The notes under the pieces: model-generated | Told to the model about the DNA's origin: nothing | What the model saw: only the letters and a program-made list of their open reading frames with translations | Database searches by the model: none | In this document: positions 8,306 through 20,780 of the stretch, one piece after another | Layout of the letters: each line of letters begins with the position of its first letter | How positions within the stretch are numbered: the stretch's first letter is position 1 | Made by a program: the position numbers and the translations under genes | NCBI RefSeq assembly: GCF_003268775.1 | Contig: NZ_QLSU01000001.1 | Span: 548,272-612,271 of the forward strand | Direction: 5' to 3' | Length of the DNA stretch: 64,000 nucleotides | Source: Paraburkholderia unamae | GTDB taxonomy: Bacteria > Pseudomonadota > Gammaproteobacteria > Burkholderiales > Burkholderiaceae

Positions 8306-8962
8306 ATGAACCTCTATCCGCAGGTGCTACGCAACCGGCCGCATCTGATGATCGCCATCGCCGTGGGCATCGTGCTCGGCGCGCTCGTGCCGGCCGCGAT
8401 CCGCCCTTCCGCGCGCATCCTCATGGGCTGGGACGCGGCGATCTGGACCTACCTCGTGCTGATCTGGATTCACATGGCGTTCGCAAACGAAGAGAGCGTG
8501 CGCCAGAACGCCCAGCGCGAAGACGAAAACGCGGGCACGGTGCTGTTCCTCATCTGCACGGCGACGGTGGCGAGCATCGTCGCGATCGTGCTCGAACTGG
8601 GCACCACGAAAGACCTCGGCACGGCCTCGAAAGTGCTGCATTCGCTGCTCACTGGCCTCACGCTGATCGGCGCGTGGTTTCTCATTCCCACCATCTTCAC
8701 GCTGCATTACGCACGTCTTTATTACGGCTCCGATCCCGCAGCGCCCGCGCTCGCGTTTCCCGACGAAAAGCTCACGCCGAATTACTGGGACTTCCTGTAC
8801 TTTTCGTTCACCATCGCCTGCGCCTCGCAAACGGCCGACGTCGGCCTGCGCGGGCGCAACGCGCGGCGCGGTGTGCTTGCGCAATCCATTCTGTCGTTCT
8901 ATTTCAATGTTTCTGTGCTAGGACTGTGCGTGAACATCGCAGCCAGCATGGTGGGCGGCTGA
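8306..8962 (+). CDS. DUF1345 family integral membrane protein
   Basis: 218-residue membrane protein of DUF1345. Hydrophobic segments occur around residues 10-30, 38-60, 75-100, 110-135 and 190-215. Family hallmarks include the conserved YARLYY block and [18 protein letters not shown], which lies between two membrane segments. The function of the family is unknown. ATG 8306 was chosen because the first membrane helix begins soon after it; in-frame upstream Mets (8198, 8234) would add an Arg/His-rich tail that looks non-coding. Confidence 0.85.
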   Translation: MNLYPQVLRNRPHLMIAIAVGIVLGALVPAAIRPSARILMGWDAAIWTYLVLIWIHMAFANEESVRQNAQREDENAGTVLFLICTATVASIVAIVLELGTTKDLGTASKVLHSLLTGLTLIGAWFLIPTIFTLHYARLYYGSDPAAPALAFPDEKLTPNYWDFLYFSFTIACASQTADVGLRGRNARRGVLAQSILSFYFNVSVLGLCVNIAASMVGG

Positions 8963-8989
8963 CCCGCACGGCCGGGCACTGCAACGGAT

Positions 8990-9008
8990 ACCGGCAAGGG
9001 TTGCCGGT
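8990..9008 (+). terminator. Hairpin after the DUF1345 gene, no T-tract
   Basis: ACCGGCAA-GGG-TTGCCGGT is a perfect 8-bp stem with a 3-base loop, 27 bp after the DUF1345 stop codon. There is no run of T after it, so it may be a weak terminator or an mRNA-stabilising hairpin instead. Confidence 0.35.
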
Positions 9009-9056
9009 GATGTCCCTTCGTGGTGCACGCACGCTTTGCACGGGCGGCTGGCGGGC

Positions 9057-9089
9057 CATTCAAGAGCCATTCGTGAGACATTCGTGAGC
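9057..9089. repeat. Three tandem 11-bp repeats upstream of the trehalose operon
   Basis: Three head-to-tail copies of an 11-mer starting CATTC: CATTCAAGAGC (9057-9067), CATTCGTGAGA (9068-9078) and CATTCGTGAGC (9079-9089). The 11-bp period places the copies on one face of the helix, as for an activator binding array. They lie about 70 bp upstream of a possible promoter (9162-9190) in the 352-bp gene-free interval before glgE. Confidence 0.5.
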
Positions 9090-9161
9090 CACGCGCGCGC
9101 TCCGCGTTTGGGCATGTGCCTTGCTGCCTTCGTTCGCAAGTCGCCGCGCGGCGCACGCGGT

Positions 9162-9190
9162 TTGGTTCCGGCCTGCTCTTGCACTACATT
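9162..9190 (+). promoter_or_regulatory. Possible promoter of the glgE-treY operon
   Basis: TTGGTT (9162-9167) and TACATT (9185-9190) are separated by 17 bp and match sigma-70 boxes at four and five positions respectively. The predicted transcript would have a leader of about 120 nt before ATG 9315. The rest of 8963-9314 shows no gene. Confidence 0.35.
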
Positions 9191-9314
9191 GAACAGCATG
9201 TGCCTGTCCACCACGCGCAGCGCGGCACGCTCCGGCAGCCCACGGGCGGCGTGATCGCATTCCGGCTAACGCCGTTTTGCATCCCCGTCGCCTGACGTAC
9301 CTGGAATACGACCG

Positions 9315-12300
9315 ATGGAACCTCCCCACGCCTATGCGCCGCGGATCTACTTCGTCCATTCCGTCCTTGTCGGGCCGCTCGACGCCTGGCCGGCGCAGTT
9401 CGAACGCGCCGCGTCACTGGGCTTCGACCACGTCCTGATCGGCGCGCTGTTCGCGCCGGGGGCTTCGGGCGACGACCGCATCGTCGCCGATCACGCGCGT
9501 CTGCACCCTGCCTTCGGCACATCGCAATCCGCCGACGACGCCCTGCGCGAACTCGCCCTCGCGGCGCAGGCGTGCGGCGTCACGCTGCTCGCGGACCTCG
9601 TGCTCGACCGCAGCGCCGCCGACGGCGCGCTCTACGCGGCTCACCCCGAATGGTTCCATCCGTTCGAGCCCGAGGACGCGCGACTCGATCCGCGCCACGG
9701 CCACCATGAAGCCAACGTCGCCTACTCAGACTTCGAGCGTGCGGGCGCGCAGCTCGCCGCCTGGTGGACCGCGCGCGCCATCGCGCTCGTCGAGGCGGGC
9801 ATAGGCGGCTTTCGCATCGACTCGCCGCATCGCACGCCGCCGCAGGTGCTGCGCGCGATCTTCGACGCCGTGCGCGCGCGCTTTCCCCAAACGCGCTGGC
9901 TCGCCGCCACGCCGGGCCTGCCGCGCGAGGCGCTCATGCACCTCGAAAGCGCGGGCTTCGACGCGGCTTTCTCCTCGCTACGCTGGTGGGACTTCTCCTC
10001 CAGCTGGATGGTCGAGGAACACGCCGCGTTGCGCCGCGTGGGCTCGCCGATAACGTTTCCAGAGCCGCCCTATGGCGCGCGCTATGCACACGACCAGGAA
10101 GGCGCCGCCGACGCCCGCGCTGTGGAGCGCGCCTACCGCCGCATGCTGCGCGCGGCGGCCGCGCTCGGCACCGGCTGGCTCATGCCGATGGGATTCGAAT
10201 ACGGCGTGGACGAAGCGACCGCGCACAGCGGCAACCACGCGCAAGCATGGGAGGCGGCCAGGGCGCGCGCGCCCTTCGATCTGAGCGCCGACGTCGCGCA
10301 CGCCAACGCGCTGCAACGCGAAACGTGGACGTTGCAAACCAATGGCGAGCTGCGTGCCCTCAACGGTCCCGGCGCGAGCGTCGCCGCCCTGTTGCGCGGC
10401 GACCGCGCGGACCTGCGCGAGGCGGGCGACGCGCTCCTCACGCTCATCAATCCCGCGCTCGCCGCGCCGGTGCGTGTGGACATGACGCGCTTGCTCGACG
10501 GCGTGCCGGGCGGCTTCACGCGCTTCGCGCCGCTCGACGCGCAAACCCTGCGCGGCGCGCGCACGCCCGAACGGCGCGATGCGAGCGCGATACCCGACAC
10601 CTTCACGCTGCCCGCCGGCGCATGCTGGATCTTCCGCGCGCTCGCGAGCCCGCCCGTCGCGCTCGCGCCGCCCGAGGATCGCGGCAAGTCGGAAACGAGC
10701 GGGCACAAGAGCGTGATGGAGGCGATCGCCGCGTCGCGCATCGCGATCGAGAGCGCGACGCCCTCGGTCGATCACGGCCGCTTCGTCGCGAAGCGCACCG
10801 TGGGCGAGCGCTGCGAAGTGCGCGCGGCGATCTTCGCCGAAGGCCACGATCGCATCGACGCCGCCGTGCTCTGGCGCGCCGCCGACGAAACCGCGTGGCA
10901 CGAGTCGCCCATGACGCCCGTGCCGCCCGCGGGCACCGACCTGTGGGCTGGCCATTTCCCGCTGGAGCGCGTGGGACGCTACGAGTATGTGGTGATCGCA
11001 TGGCGCGACGACTACGCCTCGCTCGCCGACCATCTCCAGAAAAAGCGCGCCGCGAATCAGCCCGTGAATCTGGAGCTGGAGGAAGCGAGCCGCCTGCTCG
11101 CGCTCGTGCTCGCCACCGCCGAGACCTCGGACGCGGACGGCGAAGCCCGCAAGCACACCGCCGCCGAACTCGACGCCATCGTCAAGCGCTTCATGGGTGC
11201 GGACACCGAAACACGTTGCGCGATCATCGCCGCGCCCGCCACGGCCGCCGCCGTGCGCGCCGCGCGCCACCGCCCGTTCCTCTCGCGCGACACCATCGTG
11301 AATCGCGTGGACGCCGAGCGCAGCGCCGCGCGCTTTGCGAGCTGGTACGAAATCTTTCCGCGCTCGATGAGCGACGACGAGTCGCGCCACGGCACGTTCG
11401 ACGACGTGATCGCGAAGATGCCGCGCATCCGCGCCATGGGCTTCGACGTGCTGTACTTCCCGCCGATCCACCCCATCGGCCTCGCGAACCGCAAGGGGCG
11501 CAACAACTCGCTCACGGCGCAGCCCGGCGACGTGGGCAGCCCCTATGCGATCGGCGCGGCCGAAGGCGGGCACACCGCCGTGCATCCTCAACTGGGCACG
11601 CTGGAGGACTTCTGCCGCATGCAGGCTGCGGCGCACGAACAAGGCCTCGAAATCGCGCTCGACTTCGCGATTCAATGCTCGCCGGATCACCCGTGGCTGA
11701 AGGCGCATCCGACCTGGTTCGCGTGGCGGCCCGACGGCACGTTGCGCTACGCCGAGAATCCGCCGAAGAAGTATCAGGACATCGTGAACCCCGAGTTCTA
11801 CGCGCCCGATTCGAAGCCCGATTTGTGGCTCGCGCTGCGCGACGCGATTCTGTTCTGGGTCGACACGGGCGTGCGCATTTTCCGCGTGGACAACCCGCAC
11901 ACGAAGCCGCTGCCGTTCTGGGAATGGATGATCGGTGACGTGCGCGCGCGCCACCCCGACGTGATCTTTCTCTCCGAAGCGTTCACGCGGCCGCGCCTCA
12001 TGTACCGGCTCGCCAAGATCGGCTTCTCGCAGTCGTACACGTATTTCACGTGGCGCGAATCGAAACGCGATTTCACCGAGTACCTCACGGAACTCACGCA
12101 AACCGAGGTGCGCGACTTCTACCGTCCCAACTTCTTCGTCAACACGCCCGACATCAATCCGCGCCATCTGCAAACCGGCGCGCGTTCGAGCTTCCTGATT
12201 CGCGCCGCGCTGGCCGCGACGCTTGCGGGGCTCTGGGGCGTGTATTGCGGCTTCGAGCTGTGCGAAGGACGCGCACTGCCCAATTCGGAGGAATATCTGG

Positions 12301-12806
12301 ACTCCGAAAAGTATCAGTTGCGCGCATGGGACTGGCATCGCCCCGGCAACATCGTGGACGAGATCGCCGCGCTCAACCGCATACGCCGCGCCAACCCGGC
12401 GCTGCACACGCATCTCGGCATCACCTTCCTCGACGCGCGCAACGACTCGCTGCTCTGCTTCGAGAAGGCCACGCCCGCTCGCGACAACGTGATCGTGGTG
12501 GCGATCAATCTCGACGCCTTCAACGAACAGGGCGCCGACTTCGACCTGTCGTGGACGACGTTCCAGCGCTGGCACCTCGACGACCACGCCACGCTCAACG
12601 TCGTCGATGAAATGACGGGCGAGCGTTTCGAATGGCATGGCCGCTGGCAGCACGTGCGGCTCGACCCGCATACGCGCCCCTTCGCGATCTGGCGCATCGA
12701 GCCGGTGAACGGCTTGCCGCGCGAGGCGCCGACCGACCACGCAGATGAACACATCGAGGGTCATCCCGAACTCGATGCCGACTTCCCGCCCGGAGGAGCG
12801 ACATGA
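9315..12806 (+). CDS. glgE: GlgE alpha-1,4-glucan:maltose-1-phosphate maltosyltransferase with an extra N-terminal GH13-like domain
   Basis: 1163 residues, about 490 more than a usual GlgE. Residues about 474-1163 form the standard protein: the DUF3416 beta-domain (from IAIESATPSVDHGRFVAKR) and a GH13_3 barrel with nucleophile Asp859 (FRVDNPHTKP) and acid/base Glu888 (FLSEAF). It extends alpha-glucans with maltose units from maltose 1-phosphate. Residues 1 to about 460 are a second GH13-like barrel with an Asp in GGFRIDSPHRTP (Asp169), but the region expected to carry the general acid reads LAATPGLP without Glu, so this half is probably inactive and perhaps binds glucan. First gene of a seven-gene operon; it overlaps treS by ATGA. 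Confidence 0.92.
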   Translation: MEPPHAYAPRIYFVHSVLVGPLDAWPAQFERAASLGFDHVLIGALFAPGASGDDRIVADHARLHPAFGTSQSADDALRELALAAQACGVTLLADLVLDRSAADGALYAAHPEWFHPFEPEDARLDPRHGHHEANVAYSDFERAGAQLAAWWTARAIALVEAGIGGFRIDSPHRTPPQVLRAIFDAVRARFPQTRWLAATPGLPREALMHLESAGFDAAFSSLRWWDFSSSWMVEEHAALRRVGSPITFPEPPYGARYAHDQEGAADARAVERAYRRMLRAAAALGTGWLMPMGFEYGVDEATAHSGNHAQAWEAARARAPFDLSADVAHANALQRETWTLQTNGELRALNGPGASVAALLRGDRADLREAGDALLTLINPALAAPVRVDMTRLLDGVPGGFTRFAPLDAQTLRGARTPERRDASAIPDTFTLPAGACWIFRALASPPVALAPPEDRGKSETSGHKSVMEAIAASRIAIESATPSVDHGRFVAKRTVGERCEVRAAIFAEGHDRIDAAVLWRAADETAWHESPMTPVPPAGTDLWAGHFPLERVGRYEYVVIAWRDDYASLADHLQKKRAANQPVNLELEEASRLLALVLATAETSDADGEARKHTAAELDAIVKRFMGADTETRCAIIAAPATAAAVRAARHRPFLSRDTIVNRVDAERSAARFASWYEIFPRSMSDDESRHGTFDDVIAKMPRIRAMGFDVLYFPPIHPIGLANRKGRNNSLTAQPGDVGSPYAIGAAEGGHTAVHPQLGTLEDFCRMQAAAHEQGLEIALDFAIQCSPDHPWLKAHPTWFAWRPDGTLRYAENPPKKYQDIVNPEFYAPDSKPDLWLALRDAILFWVDTGVRIFRVDNPHTKPLPFWEWMIGDVRARHPDVIFLSEAFTRPRLMYRLAKIGFSQSYTYFTWRESKRDFTEYLTELTQTEVRDFYRPNFFVNTPDINPRHLQTGARSSFLIRAALAATLAGLWGVYCGFELCEGRALPNSEEYLDSEKYQLRAWDWHRPGNIVDEIAALNRIRRANPALHTHLGITFLDARNDSLLCFEKATPARDNVIVVAINLDAFNEQGADFDLSWTTFQRWHLDDHATLNVVDEMTGERFEWHGRWQHVRLDPHTRPFAIWRIEPVNGLPREAPTDHADEHIEGHPELDADFPPGGAT

Positions 12807-15800
12807 AACGCGACCCCGCAACGCACGAGCCCGTGGCAACCAACGTGCAGACCGTCACGCGCGACCCGACCGTTCCCGACACGCATCAGCGCGATGAGCG
12901 CGCCACGCAACGGCGCGGCAAGGCTTCGCTGCTCACCGACGACCCGCTCTGGTACAAGGACGCGGTGATCTACCAGGTGCACGTGAAATCGTTCTACGAC
13001 TCGAACAACGACGGCGTGGGCGACTTCCCCGGCCTGCTCGCCAAGCTCGACTACATCGCAGGCCTGGGCGTGACCGCCATCTGGCTGCTGCCCTTCTACC
13101 CCTCGCCGCGGCGCGACGACGGCTACGACATCGCCGACTATCGCAACGTGCATCCCGACTACGGCCAGTTGGCCGACGTGCGCCGCTTCATTCAGGAGGC
13201 GCACGCGCGCGGCATTCGCGTGATCACCGAACTCGTCATCAACCACACCTCCGACCAGCACCCGTGGTTCCAGCGCGCACGCCGCGCGAAGCCGGGCTCG
13301 AATCATCGCAACTACTACGTGTGGTCCGATACCGACCAGAAGTACCAGGGCACGCGCATCATCTTCATCGACACGGAGCCGTCGAACTGGACGCACGACC
13401 CCATTGCGGGCGCGTACTACTGGCACCGGTTCTACTCGCACCAGCCCGACCTGAACTTCGACAACCCGGCCGTGCTGCGCGAAGTGTTGCATGTCATGCG
13501 CTTCTGGCTCGACATGGGCATAGACGGGCTGCGCCTCGACGCCGTGCCCTATCTCGTGGAACGCGAAGGCACGAACAACGAAAACCTGCCCGAGACGCAC
13601 GCCATTCTCAAGCAGATTCGCGCGACCATCGACAAGCATTACCCGAACCGCATGCTGCTGGCCGAAGCGAACCAGTGGCCCGAAGACGTGCAGGAGTATT
13701 TCGGCAACGAAGACGAATGCCACATGGCGTTCCACTTCCCGCTGATGCCGCGCCTGTACATGGCGATCGCAAGCGAGGACCGCTTTCCGATCATCGACAT
13801 CATGAAGCAGACGCCCGACTTGCTGGAAAGCTGCCAGTGGGCGATTTTCCTGCGCAATCATGACGAGCTGACGCTGGAGATGGTTACGGACTCCGAACGA
13901 GACTATCTCTGGACCACCTATGCGAGCGACCGCCGCGCGCGCCTGAATCTCGGCATTCGCCGCCGCCTCGCGCCGCTCATGGAACGCGACCGCCGCCGCA
14001 TCGAGCTGATCAATTCGCTGCTGCTCTCGATGCCGGGCACGCCCGTGATCTATTACGGCGACGAGCTCGGCATGGGCGACAACATCCACCTGGGCGACCG
14101 CGACGGCGTGCGCACGCCTATGCAGTGGTCGTCGGACCGCAACGGCGGCTTCTCGCGCGCCGACCCCGAACAGCTCGTGCTGCCGCCGCTCATGGGCTCG
14201 CTCTACGGCTACGACGCGATCAACGTGGAAGCGCAAAGCCGCGACCCGCATTCGCTGCTCAACTGGACGCGCCGCATGCTCGCCACGCGCCGCGCGAAGC
14301 AGGCGTTCGGGCGCGGCTCGATTCGCTTCCTGCGGCCCGCCAATCGCAAGATCCTCGCGTACCTGCGCGAAATGCCCGGCGAAGCGTCCATTCTGTGCGT
14401 GGCGAATCTGTCGCGCGCGCCGCAGGCCGTCGAGCTCGACCTGTCCGAATTCGCGGGCACCGCCCCCGTCGAAATGACGGCGGATTCCGTGTTCCCGCCC
14501 ATCGGTCAACTGCCTTATCTGCTGACCTTCCCGCCGTACGGCTTTCTGTGGTTCCTCCTGTGCCCCGGCAACCAGCGACCTTCGTGGAGCCAGCCGACCT
14601 CGGAGCAACTGCCCGAATTCGTGACCGTGGTGATACGCGAAGGGCAAACCGGCGCGACACCCGAAAACGTGCGGCTGCTCGAATCGGAAGTGCTGCCTTC
14701 GTGGCTCTCGCGGCGGCGCTGGTTCGCCTCGAAAGACAAACCGCTGCGCGCGGTGCGCCTTGCCGCGCTCACGACGATCCACGGCGCGGGCTTCGCGTTC
14801 ACGGAGATCGAGGCCGAGCTTGCGGACGGCACGAGCGAGCGCTACGTGCTGCCCATCGCGATCACATGGGGCACCGACACCACCACGCCGCTGCATATCC
14901 AGCTCGCGCTTTCGCGCGTGCGGCGCGGCCGCACGGTGGGCTACCTCACCGACGCCTTCTCGCTGCCCTGGTTCGCCTACGGCGTGCTGCGCAAGCTGCG
15001 CGAGCGCGCCGCCGTGCCCACGGTGCAGCAGAGCACGATCCGTTTCGAGCCCACCGCGCGGCTCGACGAACTCGACCTGGGCGACGCGCCCGAGGTGCGC
15101 TGGCTCGCCGCCGAGCAGAGCAACAGTTCGCTCGTGATCGCGGAAACGCTCGTGCTCAAGATCGTGCGCCGCCTCATGGCGGGCGTGCACCCCGAAGCGG
15201 AAATGAGCCGCTATCTCACGAAGCTCGGCTACGCGAACACCGCGCCGCTCTATGGCGAGGTGGTGCGCGTCGACCCCGCGGGCGTGCCGCATACGCTCAT
15301 CATCATGCAGGGCTACATCGACAACCAGGGCAACGCGTGGGACTGGGCGCTCGATTACCTGCGCCGCACGATCGACGAACTCGCACTCGCCGTGGACGAC
15401 GACACGAGCGTCGATCAGGCGCACGAAGACGAAGCCGTGCAGGGCTACTGCGCGGTGATCGGCGCGATCGGCAAGCGCCTTGGCGAACTGCACGCCGCGC
15501 TCGCCTCGCCCACCGACGACGAGGCGTTCGCGCCCGTCCCCGCCACGCCCGACGACGTGCGTGCATGGGTCGCCGACACGCAGTCGATGCTCGCCGAAGC
15601 GCTCGACATCGTCGCGCGCCACACCGGCGAAGACGATCACACGCTCGACGACGATGCCCGCGAACTCGCACGCGGCCTGATCGAGCGCCGCAAGGCGCTG
15701 GTTGCGAAAGTCGACGCACTCGTACCGCTCGATGCCAAGGCGTCGCGCATCCGTATTCACGGCGACTTCCACCTGGGCCAGGTGCTGCTCGCGCAAGGCG

Positions 15801-16261
15801 ACGCGTATCTGATCGACTTCGAAGGCGAGCCCGCGCGGGCGCTCGACTACCGGCGCGCCAAAGCTTCGCCACTGCGCGACGTGGCGGGCCTGCTGCGCTC
15901 GCTCTCGTATGCGGGCGCGGCCGCGCAATCGACCATCGAAAACGCGCCGATGCCCGTGGTCGATCGCAAACGCGCGCTGTTCGAGCGCTTCCGCGGCTTT
16001 GCGGCTGAGGCCTTCCTCAGCCAGTACCGCGCGGCCGTGGGCGAAGCGCCGCTCATGCTCGTCGGCGCATCGCACGAGCAGCCGCTGCTCGACCTGTTCC
16101 TGATCGAGAAGGCCGCCTACGAGATCCGCTACGAGGCCGCCAACCGTCCCACGTGGCTCGCCTTGCCGATCCGCGGACTCGCGGCGCTCGCCGCACGTCT
16201 GCTCGAACCCCCGCCCGTGCACACCCCGCACGCGCATTCCGGCGGAGGCGGCCATGGCTGA
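12803..16261 (+). CDS. treS: Trehalose synthase-maltokinase fusion (TreS-Mak)
   Basis: 1152-residue bifunctional protein. Residues about 45-590 are a GH13_16 trehalose synthase that interconverts trehalose and maltose: nucleophile Asp246 ([10 protein letters not shown]), acid/base Glu288 (LLAEANQWP) and Asp354 (LRNHDE). Residues about 620-1140 are a maltokinase (Mak/Pep2) with the aminoglycoside-kinase-like loop HGDFHLGQ (His986, Asp988) and the metal-binding DFEGEPAR (Asp1005). It should make maltose 1-phosphate from trehalose and ATP for GlgE, encoded directly upstream. The fusion is common in proteobacteria. The start overlaps the glgE stop in ATGA, and its 3' end overlaps glgB by 8 bp. 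Confidence 0.96.
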   Translation: MKRDPATHEPVATNVQTVTRDPTVPDTHQRDERATQRRGKASLLTDDPLWYKDAVIYQVHVKSFYDSNNDGVGDFPGLLAKLDYIAGLGVTAIWLLPFYPSPRRDDGYDIADYRNVHPDYGQLADVRRFIQEAHARGIRVITELVINHTSDQHPWFQRARRAKPGSNHRNYYVWSDTDQKYQGTRIIFIDTEPSNWTHDPIAGAYYWHRFYSHQPDLNFDNPAVLREVLHVMRFWLDMGIDGLRLDAVPYLVEREGTNNENLPETHAILKQIRATIDKHYPNRMLLAEANQWPEDVQEYFGNEDECHMAFHFPLMPRLYMAIASEDRFPIIDIMKQTPDLLESCQWAIFLRNHDELTLEMVTDSERDYLWTTYASDRRARLNLGIRRRLAPLMERDRRRIELINSLLLSMPGTPVIYYGDELGMGDNIHLGDRDGVRTPMQWSSDRNGGFSRADPEQLVLPPLMGSLYGYDAINVEAQSRDPHSLLNWTRRMLATRRAKQAFGRGSIRFLRPANRKILAYLREMPGEASILCVANLSRAPQAVELDLSEFAGTAPVEMTADSVFPPIGQLPYLLTFPPYGFLWFLLCPGNQRPSWSQPTSEQLPEFVTVVIREGQTGATPENVRLLESEVLPSWLSRRRWFASKDKPLRAVRLAALTTIHGAGFAFTEIEAELADGTSERYVLPIAITWGTDTTTPLHIQLALSRVRRGRTVGYLTDAFSLPWFAYGVLRKLRERAAVPTVQQSTIRFEPTARLDELDLGDAPEVRWLAAEQSNSSLVIAETLVLKIVRRLMAGVHPEAEMSRYLTKLGYANTAPLYGEVVRVDPAGVPHTLIIMQGYIDNQGNAWDWALDYLRRTIDELALAVDDDTSVDQAHEDEAVQGYCAVIGAIGKRLGELHAALASPTDDEAFAPVPATPDDVRAWVADTQSMLAEALDIVARHTGEDDHTLDDDARELARGLIERRKALVAKVDALVPLDAKASRIRIHGDFHLGQVLLAQGDAYLIDFEGEPARALDYRRAKASPLRDVAGLLRSLSYAGAAAQSTIENAPMPVVDRKRALFERFRGFAAEAFLSQYRAAVGEAPLMLVGASHEQPLLDLFLIEKAAYEIRYEAANRPTWLALPIRGLAALAARLLEPPPVHTPHAHSGGGGHG

Positions 16262-18470
16262 ACGCACGCCGCACGCCGGCCTGAATCCGCACGATGCCGA
16301 AGCGCTGGCGAGCGCTCGCCACGTCGATCCCTTCGCCGTGCTCGGGCTGCACTGGGTGGACGGCACGCCCTATGTGCGCGCGTGGCTGCCCAACGCGGCA
16401 GGCGCGAGTGTCGTGGCGCGCGACCGCGCCCACACGCTGGGCGAGCTTACGCTCGTGCATCCCGCGGGCCTCTTTGCCGGACCACTCGCCGAGGCGGTAC
16501 CGTATCGCCTCGTGATCGACTGGCAAGGCGTCAGCCAGGAAATAGAGGATACCTACTCATTCGGCGCGCAGCTTTCGCATGAAGCACTCGTGCGTCTCGC
16601 CGACGGCGACCCGTATGCCGTGCTCGAATGCCTCGGCGCGCGCGCCACGCTCTGCGACGGCGTGCCCGGCACGCGCTTCGCCGTGTGGGCACCGAACGCG
16701 AAACGCGTCTCCGTGGTGGGCGACTTCAATGCGTGGGACGGGCGGCGTCACCCCATGCGGCTGCGCCACGAGGCGGGCGTGTGGGAGCTGTTCATTCCGC
16801 GCGTGGCGCCGGGCGCGCGCTACAAGTACGAGATCCTCGGCGCGCGCGACGTGGTGCTGCCGCTCAAGGCCGACCCGTGCGCGCTGCAAACGGAATGCCC
16901 GCCGGGCACGGCGTCGATCGTCGCGCCCGTCGACGCGCTCGACCACTACGCGTGGCGCGACCAGGAGTGGCTGCAAACGCGTGGCGAACGCCAGAACGCA
17001 CGCTCAGCGATGTCGGTGTACGAAGTGCACGCGCCTTCGTGGCTGCCCACCCAGGGCGCCGATGCGCCCGCGCCCGACTGGGGCGCGCTCGCCGAGCGCC
17101 TGATTCCCTACGCGCAAGGCATGGGCTTCACGCACCTCGAATTAATGCCCGTGGCGGAACATCCGTTCGGCGGGTCGTGGGGCTATCAGCCGCTTGCGCA
17201 GTTCGCGCCCACCGCGCGCCTCGGCTCGCCCGTCGACTTCGCGGCCTTCGTCGATCGCGCGCATGAGGCGGGTCTCGGCGTGATTCTCGACTGGGTGCCC
17301 GCGCACTTTCCGAACGACGCGCACGGCCTGATCGATTTCGACGGCACCGCGCTCTACGAGCACGCCGATCCGCGCGAAGGCTATCACCCCGACTGGAACA
17401 CGATGATCTACAACCTCGGCCGTCGCGAGGTGAGCGCGTTCCTGATCGCCTCGGGCCTCGCGTGGCTCATGCGCTATCACGTGGACGGCCTGCGCGTGGA
17501 CGCCGTCGCCTCCATGCTCTATCGCGACTACTCTCGCGCGCAAGGCGAATGGGTGCCCAACATGTACGGCGGCCGCGAGAATCTCGAATCGATCGCATTT
17601 CTCAAGCGCCTCAACCACGAAACGCAGTATGTGCCGCAGCGCCCCGGCGTCATCACCATTGCCGAGGAATCCACGGCGTGGCCCGGCGTCACGGCGCGCC
17701 CCGAGGACGGCGGCCTCGGCTTCCAGTTCAAGTGGAACATGGGCTGGATGCACGACACGCTGCACTACATGCACGAAGACCCGGTGTACCGGCGTTATCA
17801 CCATCACATGATGACGTTCGCGATGGTCTACGCATGGTCGGAGCGCTTCGTGCTGCCGCTGTCGCACGACGAAGTGGTGCACGGCAAGGGCTCGCTGCTC
17901 GGCAAGATGCCGGGCGACCGCTGGCAGAAGTTCGCGAACCTGCGCGCGTATTTCGGCTTCATGTGGGCGCACCCTGGCAAGAAGCTGCTCTTCATGGGCG
18001 GCGAGTTCGGGCAGATGGCCGAGTTCGATCACGACGGCACGCCGCACTGGAACCTGCTCGACGACCCGCTGCACCGCGGCGTGCAAACGCTCGTGCGCGA
18101 CCTGAACCACCTCTATGCCGGCGAGCCCGCGCTCTACACGCTCGACGCGGAGCCGGGCGGCTTCGAATGGATCGTTGGAGACGACAGCGAAAACAGCGTG
18201 CTCGCGTGGCGCCGCGTGGACGGCACGGGCCGTGAAGTCGTGGCCATCTGCAACTTCACGCCGGTGCCGCGCCACGGCTACCGAATCGGCATGCCGCAGC
18301 CCGGCCAGTGGGAAGAGGTGCTCAACACCGACGCCGAAGTCTACGGCGGCTCGAACACAGGCAACGGGGGCCTCGTCAGCACCGAGGGCGTGGCGAGCCA
18401 TGGCAAGCCGCAGTCGGCCGCACTCGTGCTGCCGCCGCTCGGCACGCTGGTGTTGCGCCTGCGCCGCTAG
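16254..18470 (+). CDS. glgB: 1,4-alpha-glucan branching enzyme GlgB
   Basis: 738 residues, the standard length of the long two-N-domain GlgB. It has an N-terminal CBM48-type module ([20 protein letters not shown]), then the GH13_9 barrel with nucleophile Asp416 ([16 protein letters not shown]) and acid/base Glu471 ([11 protein letters not shown]), plus the [10 protein letters not shown] signature. It introduces alpha-1,6 branches into the linear glucan built by GlgE. The start codon lies 8 bp inside the treS gene, so the two are translationally coupled. The C-terminal beta domain looks complete. Confidence 0.97.
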   Translation: MAERTPHAGLNPHDAEALASARHVDPFAVLGLHWVDGTPYVRAWLPNAAGASVVARDRAHTLGELTLVHPAGLFAGPLAEAVPYRLVIDWQGVSQEIEDTYSFGAQLSHEALVRLADGDPYAVLECLGARATLCDGVPGTRFAVWAPNAKRVSVVGDFNAWDGRRHPMRLRHEAGVWELFIPRVAPGARYKYEILGARDVVLPLKADPCALQTECPPGTASIVAPVDALDHYAWRDQEWLQTRGERQNARSAMSVYEVHAPSWLPTQGADAPAPDWGALAERLIPYAQGMGFTHLELMPVAEHPFGGSWGYQPLAQFAPTARLGSPVDFAAFVDRAHEAGLGVILDWVPAHFPNDAHGLIDFDGTALYEHADPREGYHPDWNTMIYNLGRREVSAFLIASGLAWLMRYHVDGLRVDAVASMLYRDYSRAQGEWVPNMYGGRENLESIAFLKRLNHETQYVPQRPGVITIAEESTAWPGVTARPEDGGLGFQFKWNMGWMHDTLHYMHEDPVYRRYHHHMMTFAMVYAWSERFVLPLSHDEVVHGKGSLLGKMPGDRWQKFANLRAYFGFMWAHPGKKLLFMGGEFGQMAEFDHDGTPHWNLLDDPLHRGVQTLVRDLNHLYAGEPALYTLDAEPGGFEWIVGDDSENSVLAWRRVDGTGREVVAICNFTPVPRHGYRIGMPQPGQWEEVLNTDAEVYGGSNTGNGGLVSTEGVASHGKPQSAALVLPPLGTLVLRLRR

Positions 18471-18546
18471 ACACGGGCGGCCGCGCCGCGACGTATGTTA
18501 ATCAGGAACCCGATGCATCACGAAGAACAACACACGGAGCATCGTC

Positions 18547-20754
<2,208 letters not shown>

Positions 20755-20780
20755 GTACAGGAAGCCATCAGGAAGCCAAC

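Noticed and set aside
9978..12839. 953-codon open frame on the minus strand opposite glgE
   Set aside because: Arg/His-rich translation with no family features; it arises from GC-rich codon bias antisense to a well-supported gene.
12761..16366. 1201-codon open frame on the minus strand opposite treS
   Set aside because: Antisense shadow of the TreS-maltokinase gene, without domains or ribosome-binding site.
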